The notes under the pieces are model-generated. The model searched no databases. It was not told the origin of the DNA and worked only from the letters and a program-made list of their open reading frames with translations. Of a DNA stretch of 64,000 nucleotides, positions 47,499-59,562 are shown one piece after another. Source of the stretch: Lumnitzera littorea (lineage: Eukaryota > Streptophyta > Magnoliopsida > Myrtales > Combretaceae); assembly GCA_024138015.1 (NCBI GenBank), contig JAMXBB010000011.1:69038679-69102678 (forward strand), read 5' to 3'. The stretch's first letter is position 1; the number at the start of each line of letters is the position of its first letter. Position numbers and translations under genes: made by a program.

Positions 47499-48010
47499 TC
47501 ACGTACTGTACTTTCTCGTTTTCAGGCTGTGTAGTATGATCTTATTTATAGCTTCGACTTGTCCATTTGTCTGAGGGTACGCTATAGATGTATAGTTGAG
47601 TCGAATATTATACCCTTCACAAAATGTCTGGAACTTGTTGTTGTTAAATTGTGGGTCGTTATTTGTAATTATCATGTAGGGAACTCTCAAATCTTGATAT
47701 GATGGAGTTGAAGATGAAAGCTTCCACTTTCTATTCAATGATCTTTACTACAGCCTCGGCTTCAGCCCATTTGGTAAAGTAGTTCACAGTGATAATAACG
47801 AATTTTCATTGGGTGGTAGACTTTGGACAGAGTCCAAGAATATCTATCCCCCACTGGGCGAGAGGCTAAGGGCTGGTTAGGCTACACAACTCAGTCGCAG
47901 GTATATTATTCGGCGACTCGTGTTTCTAGCATTGAGGACATTATCGGATAATGCCCTTTTCATCTTCTCTCATAGTCGGTCAATAATAGACGAGTCACAG
48001 TAGTCGAATG
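47499..48010 (-). pseudogene. Tat integrase, N-terminal and core, C-terminus missing
   Basis: Minus-strand pieces in order are LLWPTM and a C..C zinc-binding remnant (about 48000-47930), WGIDILG (about 47850), VNYFTKWAEAEAV (about 47770, catalytic Asp changed to Asn), a TNNDPQF strand and YPQTNGQVEAINKIIL (about 47570-47525), ending LKTRKYS at 47499. The next 150-200 residues that complete plant Tat integrases are not found. The antisense gene ends 88 bp further left at 47411. A deletion at this point is likely. Confidence 0.8.
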
Positions 48011-48319
48011 TATAGTGTTTGTGCCTTTACATGATTACTGTATATGTCACCATGTAGTTTAGATAACACCCTCTGGGCATCCCTTGGGAAAAGGCATCAA
48101 AGGTAAGGTTGAGATATGTCGTGCTTATACAACTGACCATTAGTCAGCGTGTAGTTCTCAGCCTGGTAAGCCAATCTCATGCCTCCTTTTTGTTATTGGG
48201 GATAGTACCATCTTTTATATAATTTGCTAGGGAATCCATCTACGATTCTTCTCTTGGGCAAGGAGTTAACTCACAACTCTGCGAGAGATTGGATAAACTT
48301 TTCTACATGAGAAACTCTA

Positions 48320-48745
48320 TGAAAAGTTTTTCATTCAACTCAGGAAATGCCATAATGGGCAACTTCGACAGCTTGTCAGCAGCGATATTCTTGCTTCTCA
48401 GAATTTTATGAATGGAGAATGATAGGAATTCTTTTACAAACATTTGTACTACCAATAGGTACTTGCTCATCTCTTCTTCTCTTGCTATGTAACTTCCAGT
48501 AACCTAATTTACCACCAGCCAGGAATCAAAGAACATTTTAAGTTTCTCGGCACCAATTTCTTTTGCTAGTTTTAATCTGACAATTGGAGCTTCGTACTCT
48601 ACTTCATTGTTATTAGCTGGGAATCCAAATTTCAGAGCGTAATAAACTTTGACATTATGGGGGCTTTGAAGAACTAGGCTTGCATCGCTTCCTTCTCATG
48701 TCGAAGAACCATTGACATAAAGAAACCAAATAGGTTTATCGGCAA
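48320..48745 (-). pseudogene. Second (additional) RNase H of Tat pol
   Basis: The minus strand reads FLYVNGSST, then SDASLVLQSP, NNEVEYEAPIVRLKLAKEIG, FFDSWLVVN and KNIAADKLSKL. This is the pattern of the extra RNase H carried by Tat elements (DGSS..GAGIVL, EYEA, DS.LVV, N..AD.LS). The first catalytic Asp is Asn here. It lies between the gypsy RNase H remnant and integrase. Confidence 0.75.
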
Positions 48746-49250
48746 TCTCCACACAATCTTCCTCTCCTATGAACTCGGCTACAAAATCCGCTAATACCTA
48801 AGCCTTTAGTGCCGTTCTGGGTTTATATTATACACCATGGGCATTAAGCTCTAAGGCATATTTCATTATCCTCCCCGAAAAGTTAGGCCACTGTAATGGT
48901 TGATCGGTGGGGATAAAATCTGGTAAGCTTTAAAATATGGCTTCAACTTTATCACCAAGAGAACCACTGCTAATATAAATTTTTCGATCTTTGTGTACTA
49001 AAGCTCTAGCCCTTGCAGAACATGACTCATGTAATAAATGGGTCAATGCTCTTTGTCGTCAATTCAGACTAATACAAAGGAAAGTGCTCGTTAACTAATT
49101 GATAGATGCAAGTATAAATTTCCTCCCGGAATGGGTGTTGAGAGTATCGAGGGTGATGCAAGAAATTCCTTGAGCTCGTTGAAAGCTCTTTCGTAATCGT
49201 TGGTTCAATTGAATTCCTTTGGATTCTTCAAAATTTTAAAGAATTCTACG
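48746..49250 (-). pseudogene. Degenerate gypsy RNase H / connection region of Tat pol
   Basis: Minus-strand frame pieces read FNELKEFLASPSIL, a YLHLSIS strand, PIYYMSHVL and YTKIEKFILAVV, the usual connection between Tat reverse transcriptase and the additional RNase H. Stops are frequent. Confidence 0.7.
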
Positions 49251-49950
49251 CACCTATCTGTACTTCTCGACATGAATCTGTTGAGGGCGGCAATTCTCTT
49301 GGTAAGTTCCTATACCTCCTTGATCGTGTGAGGTGATTTCATATTCCTTGTGGCTTCAATTTTCCTCGGATTGGCCTCAATGCCATGTTGTATGACCATA
49401 TACCTGAGGAATTTCCTTGATGTTGCGCCAAAGATGCACTTATGTGGGTTGAGTATCTTACTATAACTCCTCAATGTGGCAAACATTTCCTTTAAATCAA
49501 TGAGATGCCGATCTTCCTTCATGCTCTTCACAATCATATCATCCACATATACTTTAACATTCCTATGGATCTAAGATTTAAACATCTTAATTACTAATCT
49601 CTAGCATGTAGCACTAGCGTTCTTTAGCCTAAAGGGCATCACCATATAACAGTACGTTTTAAAATTGGTAATGAAAGATGTGTAGACTTCATCTGCCTTG
49701 TCCATCTTAATTTGATAATAACCAAAGAAAGCATCCAAAAAGAAAGCAACGCATGTCCTACGGTTACGTCTACCATCTGATCAATTTTTGGCAATGGAAA
49801 ACAATTTTTGTTGAGATTTGTGAAGTCTATGCACATTCGCAACTTGCTATTAGACTTCTTGACTAATACACAATTTGCTAACTAAGTAAAATAAGGCTCT
49901 TCCCAGATGAATCCTACCTTCAATAATTTCTCAACCTCTTCTTCTATTGC
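49251..49950 (-). pseudogene. Tat reverse transcriptase
   Basis: Minus-strand pieces: RMCIDFTNLNKNCFPLPKID near 49840-49780, a TDE-to-FxM-like palm strand near 49700-49620 with MPFRLKNA, and VYVDDMIVKS near 49550-49520, the YxDD catalytic box intact. The frame 49546-49310 continues with LNPHKCIFGATSRKFL, the thumb. Frameshifts separate the pieces. It primed cDNA synthesis from the element's RNA. Confidence 0.88.
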
Positions 49951-50439
49951 TACTTGTTTCTTTAGTGCAAAATATCTCTTTTTCTGTTGAACCACTTTTA
50001 TGTTCGGGTTAATTTGGAGCTTGTGTACCATAATGTCTCCCGGAATACCTGGCATGTTCGAAGGTGACCATGCAAATAAGTTAGCATTAGCTTGCCGGAA
50101 GTTAATCAGACTTTACCGGACATCTGCTGACATGGGTTTTCCTATCCTTGTTGTCTTCTCGGGATCATTTCCCAAAGGAATTTCTTTGTATCATTCTTGA
50201 CATTCTCTATGCCAATCGACTTGCATTCTGGACGGGTTTCAACTTGAAATACTTTCTCTCGTCTCAAGGCCCTTATATATAAGAACCGTGCCAATTGCTA
50301 ATCCCTTCTGTACACACTAAGCCCCATGGGAGTAGAAAACTTGGTCTTTAGATGCGCCGTTAATGGGACAATGCCAAATAAATGTTGGCATGGTTGTCCC
50401 ATTATCATGTTGTAAGGGGATCAATATTTGACAACGAAA

Positions 50440-50830
50440 AAATCCATTTTATCCTCTACAACATGCTGGTCATCCCTGATCTATATCGGTAAAGAGATAA
50501 CTCCGACTACTTGGACGGGTTAGCTATTAAAGGCATAGAGGTCATACTTGTACAACTGCAGCTGTGCTTTGATCTTGGGCCTCATTTGATTGAAGGCATG
50601 CTGAAAAATGACGTCGATCGAACTTCTTATGTCAACAAGAATCTTCTTGACTTTAAAGTTGGCGACTCTCGCATTGGTAACGCATGCATCATTGTGTGGC
50701 CTCTAGATATCCTTAAAATCCTCTTCTCTGAAGGATATTATATTGTCAATCTTGACCTTTTTTCCGTAAATATTGCAAACGTAATTCTTAGCGTTAATCG
50801 AGTTTGAAAAACTCAATTAGCCTATACTAG
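50440..50830 (-). pseudogene. Tat aspartic protease
   Basis: About 50590-50650 on the minus strand reads KKILVDIRSSIDVIF, the Tat protease active-site segment normally DxGSS. Here the residues after the Asp are Ile and Arg, each explained by one C-to-T or G-to-A change. Flanking sequence (NDACVTNARVANF before, LYAFNSQPVQVVGVI after) keeps the family order. Confidence 0.78.
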
Positions 50831-50989
50831 GTCCATCGATAATGGTATTAATTACTCTATTGGGTGATCTAGTGGGATTAACATCCCTTGCATCTCTTAC
50901 GGCCATTGTTAGCCAAGTGTCACCCTCTTGTTTGTCTCTTCTCCTCTGAGACGGTCCTTTGATTCTTTCGGCATCATGCACTAAAAATT

Positions 50990-52275
50990 TTTGCAAGTAC
51001 CTGCATTGTATTGCATCTTCAATTGCATTCTTGAGTTGAATGCACTCATTTGTATCGTGACCCTTGTTAAGATGGAAATCACATTACTTATTCGAATTTC
51101 TTCTTGAGGGATTCCCTCACATTCTTTCTGGCCACTATAAGACACCTTTCTCCCCTACATATCTCCATTAAAATGTCCGAGATTAGATGATTGACAAGCG
51201 TATGGGATGAGAATGTCGGGATCCTCGATCTCTTTCTCTCAGCATCTATACTGTTGTCGTTGTTCGCACCAAGTCTATCCTTCGCATTTTTTCATTTGTC
51301 ATTCTTTCCATCTCCTCTGCTTTTATCAACCTCTCATTGTGCCTTTATGTTGTTTTCCTACCAAATGTATGAGGTGGCTTTAACCTTAAACTCAGTGAAA
51401 GTTTTTAGCTTGTTCTTTACAAGAGACTTGAAAAAGTCTTCATGAGGTTTGGCTCCATTGATTACAGCATTGAGGGCCACACTCATATCTAGTTTTAGGA
51501 TTTGGACCATCTTGGCCATAAATCTGGCCAAATAGTTCTTAATTGACTCATCAAACTTTTGTTTGATGGTGTTAAGGATTGAAGAGTCCTTAACAGGAAG
51601 TTTGCTGGTAAGAAAGTGTTGAAGGAACACCTCTGCTAGTTCATCGAAACATGAAATGGTATTTGGTTTCAGGTGTTTCAACCATGTACTAGTTGCATTC
51701 CTCAAGGTTAAGGGAAAGGCTTGATATGCCACCGCGTCACTTAAACCATGTAACTTGGCTAGCGTATGGCAGTACTCCAAGTGGTCTTCAGGGTCATTGG
51801 TCTCATCATATGTTTTGAATTAGGGTAGCTTAATGTACCGAAGTATTACTTCTTCCAAAATCTCTGGGATGAAAGAACTTCCCTTGATTTGGAACTGTTT
51901 GGTCGCTGCAACAGAAGTGTTGACATGCGAAGGTCCCACATGATGCACGTGATGCGGTTGCTTACCCTTATCAATCTTCTTGAAAGCAGGAGCTGAGGGT
52001 CTTGCTGGAACTTCAACTTGCTCTTTTGGCAATTCAGGTAAATAAATAGAATTGTTGGTACTGTTGGCATCATGATCACCATACTCTTTGCCCTGATTCG
52101 AGTGAAAACTTTTATAAAGAAGGTTAAGGATTTGTTTATGTTTTTTATTTAACTCAGAATTTTCTTTGGCTAAATCGAGACAATGTTGCTTGAGTCAAGC
52201 CAATCGTTGTTCATCAACATGCCGACTCCCCCATTCAGGGTGGTGGGAGGAAGTATCAGCACTTGCACTTCTAGT
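50990..52275 (-). pseudogene. Tat gag
   Basis: The likely start is near 52274 (MTRSASADTSSHHPEWGSR). A central region at 51780-51358 is open for 140 residues and matches the Retrotrans_gag core: GLSDAVAYQAFPLTL, TWLKHLKPNTISCF and IKQKFDESIKNYLARF. Downstream near 51085-51000 is the Tat zinc-knuckle variant KYCDFHLNKGHDTNECIQL, followed by IEDAIQCRYLQKFL. Gag forms the particle and binds RNA. Several stops interrupt it. Confidence 0.85.
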
Positions 52276-52311
52276 CATCTTAGTTTTAACCATGTGGTCG
52301 TGTTTAGAGAA

Positions 52312-52328
52312 AAATATACGACGCTAAA
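52312..52328 (-). promoter_or_regulatory. Degenerate primer-binding site of Tat element
   Basis: Immediately inside the 5' LTR the minus strand reads TTTAGCGTCGTAT. It resembles the TTTGGCGCCGTCT start seen in many Tat elements, with the differences mostly transitions. Confidence 0.45.
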
Positions 52329-52793
52329 TGTTGTTAGTGAATTTTAAGATGAGGAAAAATCCTACAAAATAAAGTGAAATACTTGGTACCAACGCCAGTT
52401 TAGTACGGCCACTCTAATGCCTAAGTTAGTAAAGTAACTTAGTATAATAAGTATGTGAATAAGAAGTGTCGGCGACCTTACAGAGTTTCTTTCTAGTATT
52501 TATAGATAGTTGTAGTGTTTAAGGTAGTTGTCGAGAAAACTGTTAAGACACATGGAAGCTTTTTTGATTTGACATCTCCCCTAATAAATAGGGATAGTAG
52601 GCGGTTATGTAATATAACCGTACTTATGATAATTGTTCACGCCATATACTTGAATTCAAACCAAGAGCGCTTCTTATACTCGGTATAAATGCCGTGTATC
52701 ATTTATACGGTACGAATGCCGAGAGAGTTAGTTACGCGGCATCTCAATAGACGAAAAGGCGAATGTTAGATGAGCGAAAACTGACTATCAACA
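52329..52793 (-). repeat. 5' LTR of Tat element
   Basis: Plus-strand reading TGTTGTTAGTGAATTTT to ACTGACTATCAACA. It pairs with 43854-44317 over its full length. A TATTTATAG near 52497 gives a TATA-like CTATAAATA on the element's sense strand. Confidence 0.92.
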
Positions 52794-52899
52794 CTTAGGA
52801 AACCCACTAGTTTCATATCTTATTGTAGATAGACTTTAAAGACCTATGGTTTTTGTGAACTCTTAATGTAAATTACAATTCTATGTATGGAAATGCTAC

Positions 52900-55800
52900 A
52901 TAAGTATTATTATATTATAGAATAATAGGTCGTCGTAGATAGGTATTATAAGCTCTGTAATTAAGTATTTGAGATTCGGTCTATAAAATTTAGCGTGATC
53001 AGTTAAGTTATCTAATCGAACCCAAATTTTATAACAAAATTAGGAATATCAATAAAAGTGATCCCATAATTTTAGATTTAGGAAAAATAAATAAGAAAGT
53101 AATTAATTATTATAATATTGAATTATATATCTATTACCCGTTATTTATCGGAAACACGTAAAATGTGTTCTGATAATTAATGAATCAATAGAAATAAATT
53201 ATATATATAATAAAAATCATAAAATAATATAAATAATATTTATGAGTATTTATGAGTATTTATTTGTACCATATATATATATTTACGTATAGGTAAAAAT
53301 ACATGAAATTATTTAAAATATTGAAATATGCGAAAATAATGTTATTTGATTAAAGGAAATTCATAAAAATTAAGGAAAAATCAAGAAAAATTCATGAAAA
53401 GTGTGGAATGGTCTAGAAATAAGAGTGGCAAGCTGAAAATTAAAGAGGAAATTTATCTAATAAAATTTAGCTAAATAGAAAGTATAAATGGAAGAGGATA
53501 AGGGTAAATGGCAACAAATAATTCAACAAATCATTCAAGTGGCTTTATAAATTTAGAACACCATCCCAATTTCTCATTTTGGTCAGTTAAGAATTAGAAA
53601 AAAAAAATTAAGAAAAGGGGAGAAGAGAGGAAAAGCTAAATTTACAAAAAAATTAGAAAAGTAGTGTGTAATTATAGCATATAAGGAGAGTGTATACTCG
53701 ACGATCATTTGGGAGTGGACACCACTACTAAGCGGTGGTGCTAACGCCTAGATTAGGTGACAAGACTACGGTAGTTGAAGCAAACAACGTTGATGAGTTA
53801 GATTCTCCTTCCAATTTTTCCTTATTTATTAAAAATATTAACTAATTATGAAATTTGGTATTCTAGAATATTTTTGTATGTAGATTTAGGAAGAAATATC
53901 AATTTAATAAAATTAAAGCTTTGAATATACTGCTCTTAAGAAATAATTAAACTTGAGTTAGTTTTTAATATTGAAATAAATGATTTTAATAGTGTAATTT
54001 TGAGCTCAAAATTTTTTGTGTAGACTATTTAGAGTATTTTAAACAGTAATATAAAGAGATTTTTCAAAAATCTATCTTCGAAATTTTTTAGATAATTTTT
54101 AAGCCTTAGAACGATGTATAAAATATGTGATTTTGGGTTAATTTAGTAATTAAATGGATAATTGCTGATTTAGAGTATAATTAAGTGTTTTAAGATGTTA
54201 ATATCTGATGTAGTACAATGTTTGTAGCATTTAAGGTGTTGTAATTAGTAAGTATATTATGTAGTATATATGTAATAGGTAAAATGGTATATTTTAAGTT
54301 AATTTTGTGATTTAGGATTAATTAGGTATAAATTCTGATTTATGATATAATTAGACATTTTGATATGTTATTGAATAATGAAGGAAGATAATTGTAGTGT
54401 TAGAAGTGTTAGGCAGTTGATATATGTGTATAATATGTAATAATACATAATATGTGTATATAGGAATTTAATGGGTATAAAATATTAGATAAAAATTAAT
54501 GGTATTATAATATTAGGAATATGAAATAAATCTAATTTAGAATGTGAATTTAGTTAATTATGTGAAAAATGTAAGTTATTTTTACATCGAGATTTAATTC
54601 AGTAGTTAAATTAGGAATGTAGTATACTATATTGATTGAAAGGCTAATTAGGAGCTAAAATAGAGATTTAGGATACCTAAGTATAGTTATATAAAGTTCA
54701 CATATTAGTTTAGGAGGAATTCCTAGGGTTTACAGATAAAAACAACAATCGTAAGCTAAAACAAAATTTTATTCAAAAACTAAATTATAAATTAATTTAG
54801 AATTGGTTTGGTTGTAGGGGATATAGAATTTGAATAATTGAGTTAAATTATAATCTTAAACTAAAAACTGATGATTTAAAGCTTATACGTGTATATATAT
54901 ATACATATATATAAGTAGTTACGTTAAAATGTAGATCATTCCTAGATCAAAACTTAATTTAGAAGCTGAAATCATAATCGAAATAAGAAGTAAATTCGAA
55001 ACTTGGCTGAAGAAAAGGAGTAATTCTAAGAGACTAAAACCTAAATCACTAAATATAAGAAGACCATAAACTAAAGATAATCATAATCTAAATTACAAAA
55101 TAAAACCTATCTATGATAATTATATGAAAACTAAAATAACATTTGCATTATAGAGATTATTAGCCATGGCTTATACAAGACACACCTTAAGTGAGTAAGC
55201 GGGAAATCCAAATAAGTTGGGATTAATACGTTACTATATTTCAGAGTACTAATTTAGAGTACTCGAAGGCTTGGAATTGTATTTGGTTATGTCTGTTAGA
55301 TAGATGAGTACTTGTTTCTAAATTTGATGATATGATTCTGGTTTACTATTATGGTTCGTATTTGTGCGATTTGTTTGAAATGATTGAACACCTTAAACTA
55401 GACCTAATTACATATGTGACTTATAAGTTTAGAATGGACTTGCATAACAACCTAATAGGGAGAATGTTTAGGGTTCTTCGGCTAAATACCAACTCCTTCA
55501 AAAGGGATAGTGCTGGATAACATAATGGGTCCATTCTTCATCCTTAGTTGAACTAAGTGATAGGAGAGGAGGTCGTGGTAAGAGTAAAGTCAATGGTTCA
55601 CAGGTAGTCATAGGAGGAGAGGCGTCTCAATTGTACAAGCCTATATTTAGTTATGAGTTATTGTATAAACATATAAACTCCTCAACTTAGATCAAAGCAG
55701 GTGTAATTTCTCTAATCTTATGATGGACCAGATAATGTTGTGCGATGACATTTACTTGTACATATGTTGCATCTAACTAATTTAATCAATAATTCTGTTT

Positions 55801-56452
55801 GTGTTTGATGTATAGTTTTAAGTCTCCATCCCAAATTACTGAGTGATTGGTTGCTCACATCTTTATGATGTTGTAGGTGTTAGTTAAGAAGTGGCCATAT
55901 AATTATCTTAAAACTAGCAATTACTAGATCCTAAAGAGTGAGAATATAAACTCGAGGTTCAATTACATTCTCAAATTTGGATTTTATCTTTAAAGCTTTT
56001 AATATTAACTTATGTATTATTCAAGTAAATTATAATTAGGCTACTAAATCTTGTAAACACACTTAGATTATTTTAGTGTAAATATGTATTTTTTAATGAT
56101 TTTATAGGTAAATAACATGTTTAATTTGTAAACTATTTACTTCAAAATGGGTTAGTCATGAACGCCTTGTGTAAATCAGGTCTAAGACAGTGAATGTAAG
56201 GTCAGATTTTATCTTATAATGGTTTACATGGCGAGAATGTTACGACTCTGCCACTTTGGGACCTAAAGGTATTACGAAAAACTATACCATAGGTTTAATT
56301 ATAGATAGGTATTAAACTGGATACTTCAAGTCGATTAAGTCGTGTACGTCTTGTGTAGACTATATCTATGATAGCAATTGTGAGATTAACTTGTATCTTA
56401 GATTAGTTTATACGGCGAGACTGTTACGACTTCTCCTATTCGGGATGTGACA
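52900..56452 (+). repeat. Long LTR-like repeat, copy C
   Basis: Same order of landmarks as copy A: CCCAAATTTTATAAC, ATCAATAAAAGTGATC (about 53050), a TTTATAAATT box (53545), GAGCTCAAAATTTTTT (about 54001), CATCCTTAGTTGAACTAAGTGATAGGAG (about 55535), ACCAGATAATGTTG, and the end CGAGACTGTTACGAC...GGGATGTGACA. The last 300 bp hold two tandem copies of the family's terminal about 135 bp (near 56137-56262 and 56317-56452). Left edge approximate. Confidence 0.75.
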
Positions 56453-56532
56453 TATGGTATATATATATATATAATATAATATACTTAAACTTGAAAGTGA
56501 TATTGATATACATACAGTATATATATAATATA

Positions 56533-56705
56533 TGTCACGCCCCAAAGCGACAAAGTTGTAATAGCCTTGCTATGTAAACCATTCTAAGATAAAAGTTAGC
56601 CTTACAACCGCTATTCTAGACCTAATCTACATAAGACGTCTATGACTAACCCACTTTGAAGTAAACAGTTTGTAATCTAAATAAATTATTTACCTAAGAA
56701 AGTAA

Positions 56706-56745
<40 letters not shown>

Positions 56746-59562
56746 TAGAATTTACTTATTACAATTAATGCTTACAGCGTTTTACCATAATCTATTTTCT
56801 AGTTAATACATTATTCAGAAATGAAAAATTCTAAGATAAGAGCTTAGACCTTAAAAATATGTCTGTTCTTCAAATATTTTTCCTCACTTTCTAGGATCCA
56901 GCAGTTGCTGGCTTCGGAGTAGTTGTAAGTCGCTTCTTGACTAGCACCTGCAACAACGTTTATAGGGATGTGAGCAACTACAGCTCAGTAAGTTAGAATG
57001 GAGAACTTAAAACTATATTACAAACACAAACAAGGTTATCAACTAACTTATTAGGTGTAATGCATGTTCAAGCAAATGCCATCATACAACGTTGTCCGAC
57101 CCATCATGAGATTAGAGAAATTGCGCTCGCTCTAATCCAAGTTAAGGAGTTATCGTTAATGCAACAACTTACGACCAAACCCAGACTTGGGCAATGGAGA
57201 CACCGCTCCTTCTACGACTACTTTCGAATTATTGACTTCACCTTTGCCGTAACCTCCTCTCTTATCACTTAGTTCGACTAAGGATAAAGAAGGGACCTAT
57301 TATGCTATCCAGCACTATCCCTTTTGAAAGGGTTGATATTTAGCCAGAGAATCCTAAATTTCCCTTAATGGGTTGCTATGCAGGTCTGATTTATGATTAT
57401 AAGTTATATATTTGATTAGGTTCAATTTAAGGTAATCAATCATTTCATACAAATCATACAATATAAGCTAAGCAGTAAATCAAAAATCATATCATCAACT
57501 CAAAATAAGCACGATTAAGTACAATTTCAAGCCTCCAAAATGCAACATTGTATTAATCCTAACTTACCTTAAGTCTTTGCTCACTCATTCGAGGTCTGAC
57601 TCACTCAGGCCATTACTGATCAATTCTATAACATAAATGTGGTTTTAGTTTTTCATATAACTATTATAGGTTGATTTTATCCTATAACACTTATTGTTAT
57701 CTTTTGTTTAGGGTTTAATATACCTAATTATCTAGGTTTTAATTCTTTTACAATTCTTCTTGAATCGTGTTAAGTTTTGTTTTAGTTTTCGTCTCGATTT
57801 CTAAATTAGGTTTTTAACTCAATTTTTTGTTAGAGATTTATATGTACACTCTAAGAAATCATTCCGACCTATAATGTGAAATTAATTGCATTATCTTTGA
57901 ATATCCTAAATATCGTTTTTAGTCTTTAACTAGTGTTTTAGTCCGTGCGGTACACTTAAATCTTAATTTAATTATCGAATTCACCCCCCTTATAAGAAAA
58001 TCTTATATTTTTCATATAATTATCCTAATTTAAGTTTTCTATCAGATTTATTGTATATTCTTATTATTATCATAATATCAATTCTAACTAATATTTTCCT
58101 AATTATTAATTTCTCATAATTACATATTACATATTATCATCTAATGTGTACAAAATGTACACATCGAATATTCCTATCACTTTAAATATTATCTCCTAAC
58201 ATCAAATAACATTCCAAATATCTAAATTCATCCTAAATCAGATTTTAAACCTAATTATCCTAAATTACCAAATTAACTTAAAATGTACTATTTTTCCCTA
58301 TTACTTATTTACTACATAATTACCCTAATAATTACATCTAACACTTTAAATGCTACAAGTATCATACTTTATCAGATTTCAACATCCTAAAAATATAATT
58401 GTACATCAAATTAGTAATTACTCATTTAATTACTTAATTAATTCTAAATTACCTATTTTATGCCTCATTTTAAGGCCTAAAAATTATTTAAAATTTTCAA
58501 AAATTCATTTTTGAAAAAGAGCTTTGTGGCACTGTTTTATATCACCTAAGTAGCTTATAAAAAAATTTTGAGCTTAAAACTATATTTTTAAGGTTATTTA
58601 TTTTTAAACCGAAGCATGCTCTATTTTGCATGATTTCTTAATGACCATATATCACATGATATATTTTCATTAAAATAATATTTTTCCTAAAAACTACATA
58701 CTAAAATATTTTAGAATAACGAAATTCATAATTTTCTAAGAATATTTATTATTTTTATAAAATTACACAAAATCAGGCTGGAAATTGAACTCATTGGTTT
58801 GGGTGGCTCCGGCCACCATTAGTGGCCATCTACTCCCAACTGCTCGTTGGGTTTGCGTTCTCTTTAGAAGTCTCAATTGTACAGTTTTTTGTGATTTTTT
58901 TCTAAAATCCTAATTTACTCTCAATTTCACCTCTCTTTAATTTTCCAAACTTCCTGACATCTAAAATGAGCTTCTGAAAAATTTAGGGTATTTATAGAGG
59001 TCTTAGGGAATTATTGTGCATTAATTTGACTAGATAATTATTTTATTTTCTTTCAATTTGCCTTTTGTGTCATTCTAATTTAATTGGCTAAATTTTTTCT
59101 TTTTTTTCCTAACTACCACGACCCAAATCTGGATCATTCTTTATTTTTCCTTAATTAATTATGAATTTTATTTAATTATTTAGTATTATTTTAGCACATT
59201 TTGTGTATTTTAAGTAATTACACGTATTTCTAGCTATATGTAAACTCATATATAGTATAAATAAATAATCCTAAATATAATTTAGATTATTTTATGATTT
59301 TTAGTATATATATAATTTATCTATAGTAATTCGTTAATTATCGAAATGTATTTTACGCATTTTCGATAAATAACGAATTATATACTTAAAATTTGAAAAT
59401 TTTATATTTTTTATTTTATTGCTTATTTTCTTAAGTTCGAACTTATAAGATCACTTTTACTAATATTTCTAACTTTATTTGATAATTTAGAATTGATCGG
59501 ATTTTTTAACCGATCGTTCTAAATTTTACAAGTCAAACTTTGGGTAGCTGATTATGAATCTT
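56533..59562 (-). repeat. Long LTR-like repeat, copy D, inverted
   Basis: The reverse complement of the A/B/C unit. On the plus strand it opens TGTCACGCCCC and shows, in reverse order, the ACTTACTGAGCTGTAG word (near 56985), CTTATCACTTAGTTCGACTAAGG (near 57262), a TATA box on the minus strand at 58989-58996 (TATTTATA as written) and the terminal CGATCGGTTAAA region near 59510. It sits inside the duplicated block, between 56532 and 59563. A frame at 57060-57272 is a by-product. Confidence 0.8.
56709..56745. repeat. (AT)n microsatellite
   Basis: Uninterrupted AT dinucleotide tract of about 18 units within copy D. Confidence 0.95.

Larger units (their letters stand above)
43854..52793 (-). mobile_element. 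Tat-lineage Ty3/gypsy element with antisense extra gene
   Basis: An 8.94-kb element lies in minus orientation, bounded by LTRs of 464 and 465 bp (43854-44317 and 52329-52793). Flanking pentamers are CTTGG (43849-43853) and CTTAG (52794-52798), a target duplication with one G/A change. On the minus strand the order is 5' LTR, degenerate primer site, gag, protease, reverse transcriptase, two RNase H blocks and integrase. On the plus strand, between integrase and the 3' LTR, is an extra gene. This gene order, a GHDTxxC gag motif and a second RNase H are hallmarks of the Tat lineage. All genes carry stops. Confidence 0.92.

Noticed and set aside
57060..57272. A 70-codon frame in copy D
   Set aside because: It is the reverse strand of the conserved 3' part of the repeat and is not open in the other copies.
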